From CAZGUG01 sp964529035 (lineage in GTDB: Bacteria > Bacillota > Clostridia > Ch29): a DNA stretch of 10,204 nucleotides. A program made the translations under genes and the position numbers. The stretch spans positions 1 through 10,204 of the forward strand of contig CAZGUG010000064.1 of the NCBI GenBank assembly GCA_964529035.1, read 5' to 3'. The notes beneath the pieces were generated by a model. That model worked only from the letters and a program-made list of their open reading frames with translations. It had not been told where the DNA came from and did not search any database. Shown one piece after another: positions 5,850 to 10,204 of this stretch; the stretch's first letter is position 1, and every line of letters begins with the position of its first letter.

Positions 5850-6926
5850 ATGGAAAAAACCTTCAGACTGCTGGTTATAAACCCGGGGTCAACTTCCACA
5901 AAGATTGCGGTATATCATAATGAATGCCAGGTATTCGAGAAGGTTTTAAGACATCCCGCCCAAGAGATAAAAAAATATCCCACGATATATGACCAGCTTG
6001 ATTTCAGAAAAGACGTAATTATCGATACATTAAGGGATAACGATATATCACCCGACGGCTTTGATGCCGTTGTGGCCCGCGGGGGCAATATGAAGCCGGT
6101 GTCGGGAGGTACATACAGGATAAACCGGCAGATGCTGCAGGATTTACGGATAGGGATAATGGGTCACCATGCGTCAAACCTTGGCGCGATAATTGCCTAT
6201 GATATTGCCGGAAAGTCAAATATACCCTCCTACGTGGTGGACCCGGTTATAGTGGACGAGCTTGAAGAACTGGCACGATTTTCAGGCCTTCCGGAAATAC
6301 AAAGAAAAGCAAAGGACCATCCGTTAAACCAGAGGGCTGCTGCGCGAAGGGCGGCGGCGGAGCTGGGTGGTGAATACAAACAGTTTAATTTTCTTGTAGC
6401 CCATATGGGCGGTGGGATATCGGTGGGGGTACACAAAAAAGGGAGAATAATTGATGTTAACAATGTCCTTGACGGTGACGGGCCCTTTTCCCCTGAAAGG
6501 GCGGGAGGTTTGCCGGTGGGCTCCTTAATAGACCTTTGTTACTCAGGCAGGTACACCAGGGATGAAATAAGGAAAAAGGTTGTGGGAGGCGGCGGGCTTG
6601 TAGCTTATTTGGGGACCAATGACGGCAGGGAAGTAATTAAGATGATAGAAAACGGTGACAGGTATGCCGAACTTGTATATAGGGCAATGGCTTATCAGGC
6701 TTCCAAGGAGATAGGCGCGGGAGCCGCGGTGCTTATGGGAAGTGTGGATGCGATAGTTCTTACCGGTGGTCTTGCCCGTGATGAGGTACTGGTAGGGTGG
6801 ATAAAAGAAAAGGTTTCTTTTATTGCAAGGGTAATGGTGTATCCGGGAGAGTTTGAAATGAGCGCTCTGGCGGAAGGGGCAATAAGGGTACTAAATGGTA
6901 AGGAAAAAGCAAAGAATTATATTTAG
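5850..6926 (+). CDS. buk: Butyrate kinase (or branched-chain/short-chain fatty acid kinase)
   Basis: It interconverts butyryl phosphate + ADP and butyrate + ATP, the energy-yielding last step of butyrate fermentation; close relatives use isobutyrate or isovalerate. 358 residues, typical length, acetate-kinase superfamily (ASKHA). Motifs: NPGSTSTK (11-18, phosphate 1), ARGG (76-79), GHHASNLGA (105-113), DHPLNQRA (156-163), AHMGGGISVG (184-193), LDGDGPFSPERAGGLP (207-222), LTGGLA (304-309) and YPGEFEMSALAEGA (331-344). ATG 5850 is preferred because AAGGAG (5834-5839) lies 10 bases upstream; ATG 5841 would touch that site and add three residues. No phosphotransbutyrylase (ptb) gene is adjacent, unlike the classic ptb-buk pair. 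The source of its acyl phosphate is therefore unclear, and the substrate cannot be set from sequence. Confidence 0.92.
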   Translation: MEKTFRLLVINPGSTSTKIAVYHNECQVFEKVLRHPAQEIKKYPTIYDQLDFRKDVIIDTLRDNDISPDGFDAVVARGGNMKPVSGGTYRINRQMLQDLRIGIMGHHASNLGAIIAYDIAGKSNIPSYVVDPVIVDELEELARFSGLPEIQRKAKDHPLNQRAAARRAAAELGGEYKQFNFLVAHMGGGISVGVHKKGRIIDVNNVLDGDGPFSPERAGGLPVGSLIDLCYSGRYTRDEIRKKVVGGGGLVAYLGTNDGREVIKMIENGDRYAELVYRAMAYQASKEIGAGAAVLMGSVDAIVLTGGLARDEVLVGWIKEKVSFIARVMVYPGEFEMSALAEGAIRVLNGKEKAKNYI

Positions 6927-6947
6927 ATTCGGAAAGGAGAATTGACA

Positions 6948-7775
6948 ATGGACATAGGAATATCAACGGCGTGTTTTTATCCCGAATTGCTCACCGAAGA
7001 GACCATCGGGGTAATAGCGGATATGGGCTTTAAAACAATTGAGGTATTCTTGGAAACGGCGTCCGAATACCAAGAGGATTACTGCAAAAAACTAAGGGAC
7101 AAAATAGAACATGCCGGACTAATTACCTATTCGGTTCATTCCTTTGCGGTGCAGCATGAACCTTTTTTGTTTGACAAATATGTGCCCAGAAAAAATGATG
7201 CATGGAATACCTTTGTAAAGGTTGTGAAGGCTGCCGGAATATTGGGAGCCGAACACATTACATTCCATGGTCCGTCGAAAAAATGGTTTGACAACGAGAT
7301 TTCCGAGATAAGGGAAATAGCCGGTCAGATGAACAGTCTTGCAGAATGCGCCGGTGCCTATGGTGTGTCGCTGGCATGGGAAAACGTATACTGGTGTCTT
7401 TCCCATGACCCGGGTTTAATAGCCAGTATAATGAACAATATAACCAGTTCAAACATAAACTTCACCCTTGACCTTAAGCAGGCGAACAGAAGCAGGGTCC
7501 CGGCCAGACGGTATATAGAGGTTATGGGCAAAAGGCTGGCAAACGTACATGTGAATGATTTTTCTCCCGGCAATATGTGCCTGCTGCCGGGCCGCGGCCA
7601 GGTGGACTATCGGAATCTGTTCAAAATGCTTGCCCAGGCAGGTTATAAGGGTCCGCTTATAATTGAAGTATACAGGAACAACTTTTCAGATTATGACGAG
7701 CTGGTAAGGGCACGGTCTTTCCTTAAGGACATGGCGGAAAGCCAGGCAGGGATGCATAATAAATACCTGCCTTGA
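6948..7775 (+). CDS. Sugar phosphate isomerase/epimerase-like TIM-barrel protein
   Basis: 275 residues of the xylose isomerase-like/AP endonuclease family 2 barrel, a metal-dependent group including isomerases, epimerases and dehydratases of sugars and inositols. The strand-end residues that usually bind metal or substrate are in place: H64 (SVHSF), H107 (TFHGPS), E145 (AWENV), D175 (LDLKQA), H201 and D204 (VHVND), and E240 (IIEVY). The RGxxxxD-type segment LPGRGQVDY (213-221) is common in this family. The start is ATG 6948, with AAAGGAG 8 bases upstream; an in-frame TTG at 6942 is too close to that site. It lies 21 bases after buk and is probably cotranscribed with it. The exact substrate is unknown. 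Its TGA stop forms part of the -35 box of the greA promoter. Confidence 0.82.
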   Translation: MDIGISTACFYPELLTEETIGVIADMGFKTIEVFLETASEYQEDYCKKLRDKIEHAGLITYSVHSFAVQHEPFLFDKYVPRKNDAWNTFVKVVKAAGILGAEHITFHGPSKKWFDNEISEIREIAGQMNSLAECAGAYGVSLAWENVYWCLSHDPGLIASIMNNITSSNINFTLDLKQANRSRVPARRYIEVMGKRLANVHVNDFSPGNMCLLPGRGQVDYRNLFKMLAQAGYKGPLIIEVYRNNFSDYDELVRARSFLKDMAESQAGMHNKYLP

Positions 7776-7800
7776 CATCCACCTATACATAAATTATAAT
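7772..7800 (+). promoter_or_regulatory. Full-consensus sigmaA promoter for greA-lysS
   Basis: TTGACA (7772-7777) and TATAAT (7795-7800) are both perfect and separated by 17 bases. The -35 box contains the TGA stop of the upstream gene. The expected start near 7807 gives a 160-base leader before greA. Constitutively strong expression is inferred. Confidence 0.92.
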
Positions 7801-7812
7801 TACAACATGTCA

Positions 7813-7840
7813 GACGCTGTGGTGCAACAATTACAGCGTC
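7813..7840 (+). promoter_or_regulatory. Stem-loop at the 5' end of the greA transcript
   Basis: GACGCTGT (7813-7820) pairs perfectly with ACAGCGTC (7833-7840), and three inner pairs (two G-T) leave a 6-base loop. It starts about six bases into the predicted transcript. No T-run follows, so it is not an intrinsic terminator; a 5' mRNA stabiliser or a regulatory element is possible. A second, weaker hairpin (GATTCA 7926-7931 with TGAATC 7940-7945) lies just before the greA ribosome-binding site. The AT-rich stretch between them shows no recognised riboswitch. Confidence 0.5.
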
Positions 7841-7966
7841 CGCGGCGTGTATTGAAGATAAATTTTCCAGTGTATATCAAGAATAAAATCAAAACCGTAA
7901 CATATATTATCAAGGATATGATGCAGATTCATTTATATTTGAATCGAGTTAAAGGGGAGACATATG

Positions 7967-8443
7967 ATGGCACAGAAAGAAGTAGTATTAACATTAGCGG
8001 GTCTTGAGAAATTGGAAGAAGAGCTTGAACTGCTGAAAACAAAAAAAAGAAGGGAAATTGCGGAAAGGATCAAGCAGGCAATAGCATTTGGAGACATTAC
8101 TGAAAACTCCGAATATGACGAAGCAAAAAAAGAACAGGCCTTTATAGAAGGTAGGATTGCTACTATTGAAAACCTGCTTAAGAATGCCAAGGTAATAGAT
8201 GACGAGGATATATCGGTTGAAACGGTGAATATAGGTACTTTGGTAACTGTAAAGGATTTAACCTTTGACGAAACGGTTGAGTACAAAATTGTAAGTTCGG
8301 CGGAAGCCGATCCTCTGCGCCTTAAGATATCCAACGAATCTCCTGTGGGAAAAGCACTAATGGGACACAAAACCGGAGATGTTGTGGAGATACAGGTTCC
8401 TGACGGTACCATTCAGTTTCAAATAATTGAAATAAAAAAATAA
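7967..8443 (+). CDS. greA: Transcription elongation factor GreA
   Basis: It enters the RNA polymerase secondary channel and stimulates cleavage of backtracked RNA. The 158-residue length is standard. The N-terminal antiparallel coiled coil (about 10-75, rich in E, K, L) carries the acidic tip in FGDITENSEYDEAK (41-54, with D43 and E46). The C-terminal FKBP-like domain includes NIGTLVTV (88-95), the SPVGKALMGHKTGDVV segment (125-140) and the terminal QVPDG...FQIIEI strand region. ATG 7967 (MAQKEVVLT) matches the family N-terminus and is 7 bases after GGGGAG (7954-7959); ATG 7964 would add one methionine and cannot be excluded. lysS follows after 17 bases, so they form an operon. Confidence 0.95.
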   Translation: MAQKEVVLTLAGLEKLEEELELLKTKKRREIAERIKQAIAFGDITENSEYDEAKKEQAFIEGRIATIENLLKNAKVIDDEDISVETVNIGTLVTVKDLTFDETVEYKIVSSAEADPLRLKISNESPVGKALMGHKTGDVVEIQVPDGTIQFQIIEIKK

Positions 8444-8460
8444 AGACTGGGGGTATACAA

Positions 8461-9945
8461 ATGGTAAGGGATACGAAAGATGACCTTAATCTTAATGAGA
8501 TACTTGAGCTGAGGAGGAAGAAACTGGACGACCTCAAGGCAAAGGGAAAGGATCCCTTTACTATAGACAGATATGACAGGAAACATTTTACCCAGCACAT
8601 AAAGGACAATTATGCCGATTATGAAGGCAAACAGGTATCAATAGCGGGCCGTATCATGACTAAGAGAGAGCATGGTAAGGCCAGTTTTGCCGATATTCAG
8701 GACATACAGGGCAGAATACAGCTTTATATAAGGGAAGATGAAATAGGCGAAAAAAAATACCGGGAGTTCATTTCCTGTGATATCGGGGACATAGTCGGTG
8801 TAAAGGGAGAGATATTTACCACCAGGAAGGGAGAAATATCAATTAAGGTTGGCGATATTGTGCTTTTGTCAAAGTCCCTTCAGGTACTCCCTGAAAAATG
8901 GCACGGCCTAAAGGACCCGGATTTGAGGTACAGGCAGAGATACGTGGACCTGGTAGTAAATCCCGATGTTAAAAAAACATTCCTAATAAGAAGCGATATC
9001 ATTAAAGCTATAAGGGAATATCTTGATAATATAGGGTATATAGAAGTAGAGACTCCGATATTACATACAATAGCCGGCGGAGCCAATGCCAAACCCTTTA
9101 TTACACATCACAATACACTCGATATAGATATGTACCTTAGAATTGCAACCGAGCTACATCTTAAGAGGCTTATAGTCGGCGGTCTTGAAAAGGTATACGA
9201 GATAGGACGTATCTTCAGGAACGAGGGTATGTCCATAAAGCACAATCCGGAGTTCACCTCCATCGAGCTTTATGAAGCTTACACGGATTATCATGGGATG
9301 ATGGAGCTGACAGAAAATCTGATAGCCTACGTAGCCGAGAAGGTGCTTGGAACAACAAAAATCAATTACCAGGGTGTTGACATAGACCTGACACCGCCCT
9401 GGACAAGGCTGACCATGGTTGATGCAATAAAGAAATACACGGGGATAGAATTCGAAAAGGAAGACGATGCCAGGACGGCTTATGGTAAAGTAAAACACCT
9501 GAGTCTGGAGGTCGAACCGGGCGCTTCAAAGGGCGAGATAATAAACGCTGTATTTGAAGAAAAGGTGGAACAGCATCTGGTACAGCCTACATTCATATTG
9601 GATTACCCGGTGGAAGTTTCCCCGCTGGCAAAGCGCAAACCCGACGACCCCGAGTTTACAAGCCGGTTTGAGGGCTTCATATACACCTGGGAAGTGGCCA
9701 ATGCCTTTTCAGAGCTTAACGATCCCTTAGACCAAAAGAAGAGATTTGAAGACCAGCTAAAACAGCGCGAAGCCGGCGACGAAGAGGCACACATGATGGA
9801 CGAGGACTATGTAAATGCCCTTGAAGTTGGGCTTCCTCCCACCGGCGGCCTGGGGATAGGAATAGACCGAGTGGTCATGCTGCTGACCGATTCCTATTCG
9901 ATAAGGGATGTAATCCTGTTTCCCACAATGAAGCCCAAGGAATAG
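8461..9945 (+). CDS. lysS: Lysyl-tRNA synthetase, class II
   Basis: It charges tRNA-Lys with lysine using ATP in the cytoplasm as a homodimer. 494 residues, full length. The N-terminal OB-fold anticodon-binding domain spans about 58-138 (VSIAGRIMTKREHGKASFAD). Class II motif 1 lies near GYIEVETPIL (192-201), motif 2 at GRIFRNEG...HNPEFTSIELY (249-271), and motif 3 at GGLGIGIDRVVMLL (462-475). The lysine-pocket residues expected in NxFSE are present (N414, F416, E418). Just before them the usual GRE is TWE (409-411), and L is G at 405. The ATG has GGGGG (8449-8453) 7 bases upstream. No T-box or other leader precedes it; it depends on the greA promoter. Confidence 0.96.
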   Translation: MVRDTKDDLNLNEILELRRKKLDDLKAKGKDPFTIDRYDRKHFTQHIKDNYADYEGKQVSIAGRIMTKREHGKASFADIQDIQGRIQLYIREDEIGEKKYREFISCDIGDIVGVKGEIFTTRKGEISIKVGDIVLLSKSLQVLPEKWHGLKDPDLRYRQRYVDLVVNPDVKKTFLIRSDIIKAIREYLDNIGYIEVETPILHTIAGGANAKPFITHHNTLDIDMYLRIATELHLKRLIVGGLEKVYEIGRIFRNEGMSIKHNPEFTSIELYEAYTDYHGMMELTENLIAYVAEKVLGTTKINYQGVDIDLTPPWTRLTMVDAIKKYTGIEFEKEDDARTAYGKVKHLSLEVEPGASKGEIINAVFEEKVEQHLVQPTFILDYPVEVSPLAKRKPDDPEFTSRFEGFIYTWEVANAFSELNDPLDQKKRFEDQLKQREAGDEEAHMMDEDYVNALEVGLPPTGGLGIGIDRVVMLLTDSYSIRDVILFPTMKPKE

Positions 9946-9975
9946 TGCGACATGATATCGGCAAATATACATAAA

Positions 9976-9993
9976 ATACCAAAATATTGGTGT
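9976..9993 (+). repeat. Short inverted repeat next to the rRNA P1 -35 box
   Basis: ACCAA (9978-9982) and TTGGT (9987-9991) flank AATA, extendable by a wobble and an A-T pair. It directly precedes the P1 -35 box. There is no T-run, so it does not look like a lysS terminator; the AT-rich block 9961-9988 could serve as an UP element. Weak evidence. Confidence 0.3.
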
Positions 9994-10021
9994 TGACATA
10001 AGATAAGCAGCATGATACCAT
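9993..10021 (+). promoter_or_regulatory. Probable rRNA operon promoter P1
   Basis: TTGACA (9993-9998) and TACCAT (10016-10021) are 17 bases apart, with a TG extension (10013-10014) before the -10 box. It lies 48 bases after lysS. A small hairpin (10028-10033 with 10040-10045) starts at the predicted transcript end. Confidence 0.75.
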
Positions 10022-10097
10022 ATGAAAGTCGCCATAATGGGCGGCGGTATGTTTGAAATAGCGGAAAAACAGGCACATCAGAGCATTCAATAAATTC

Positions 10098-10126
10098 TTG
10101 ACACTAAAATTAAGTTGTGCTATCAT
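10098..10126 (+). promoter_or_regulatory. Probable rRNA operon promoter P2
   Basis: TTGACA (10098-10103) and TATCAT (10121-10126) are separated by 17 bases. It is 105 bases downstream of P1, the tandem arrangement usual for rRNA operons. The predicted start is near 10133. Confidence 0.85.
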
Positions 10127-10132
10127 AGTAAA

Positions 10133-10204
10133 AGTCGGCGGTTAGTCGACGTGAACCTTTGAAAACTAAACAGTGCGAAACAAACATGTAAGGCAAAAGC
10201 CTTT
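10133..10204 (+). ncRNA. Start of an rRNA operon leader with boxA (16S gene beyond the edge)
   Basis: The segment CTTTGAAAACTAAACA (10157-10172) matches the boxA-type antitermination element of Firmicutes rRNA leaders. It follows tandem strong promoters, and no open frame is present. A small hairpin (GTCG 10134-10137 with CGAC 10147-10150) sits at the predicted 5' end, and a second (AAGGC/GCCTT, 10190-10203) at the edge. The mature 16S sequence is not reached. lysS followed by an rRNA operon is also the order in Bacillus subtilis (from memory), which supports the reading. Confidence 0.8.

Noticed and set aside
5753..5920. 55-codon frame after GGGAGG, overlapping the buk start
   Set aside because: It runs over the buk promoter and into buk in another frame, and the residues look unselected (scattered Cys, Trp).
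7807..8007. 66-codon frame starting at the predicted transcript start of greA
   Set aside because: It has no Shine-Dalgarno site and overlaps greA; only a leaderless reading could rescue it, and composition does not suggest a protein.
10190..10204. AAGGC-AAAA-GCCTT hairpin plus T at the right edge as a terminator
   Set aside because: Only 5 bp and cut by the window edge; inside an rRNA leader it more likely belongs to processing structure or is chance.
1..10204. CRISPR arrays, IS elements, integrases, tRNA genes or long repeats
   Set aside because: None were seen on reading both strands; all sizeable gaps are explained by promoters, hairpins and leaders.

Overview
The window reads as a chromosomal segment from a low-to-mid GC Gram-positive anaerobe of the class Clostridia. 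The grounds are purine-rich Shine-Dalgarno sites (AGGAGG, AAGGAG), sigmaA-type promoters, frequent ATA and AGG codons, a butyrate kinase, and a birA-coaX-dusB ... greA-lysS-rRNA gene order of Firmicutes type. Almost everything is on the plus strand and coding density is high. The exact genus cannot be fixed from the sequence alone; a cellulolytic or thermophilic clostridium is a guess.

Layout. Positions 1-77 hold the last codons of an upstream gene and its terminator. Positions 101-2992 hold cofactor and tRNA-modification housekeeping genes: birA (biotin-protein ligase/repressor), coaX (type III pantothenate kinase) and dusB (tRNA-dihydrouridine synthase), closed by an intrinsic terminator whose loop contains the dusB stop codon. 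Positions 3002-5732 hold a self-contained three-gene operon. It has a sigmaA promoter, a perfect 16-bp palindrome over the expected transcription start, a small HTH regulator, a 309-residue protein of unknown function, and a Rossmann-fold protein that resembles cyanobacterial acyl-ACP reductase (fatty aldehyde-forming AAR) far more than shikimate dehydrogenase. A strong hairpin follows. Positions 5796-7775 hold butyrate kinase (buk) and a TIM-barrel sugar-phosphate isomerase/epimerase-like gene. Positions 7772-9945 hold greA and lysS behind a full-consensus promoter whose -35 box overlaps the previous stop codon. Positions 9993-10204 hold two tandem consensus-like promoters and a boxA-bearing leader, which indicates that a ribosomal RNA operon starts just beyond the right edge.

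How it fits together. The outer genes are core functions: cofactors, tRNA modification, transcript cleavage, tRNA charging and rRNA. The inner 3-7.8 kb looks like an accessory metabolic module placed inside this core block. Its enzymes suggest acyl-group chemistry: a putative acyl-thioester reductase with the family's cysteine preserved, and an acyl-phosphate-forming kinase without a phosphotransbutyrylase next to it. A dedicated, probably autoregulated, HTH protein heads the first operon. This regulator/unknown/AAR-like trio is the most interesting part of the window.
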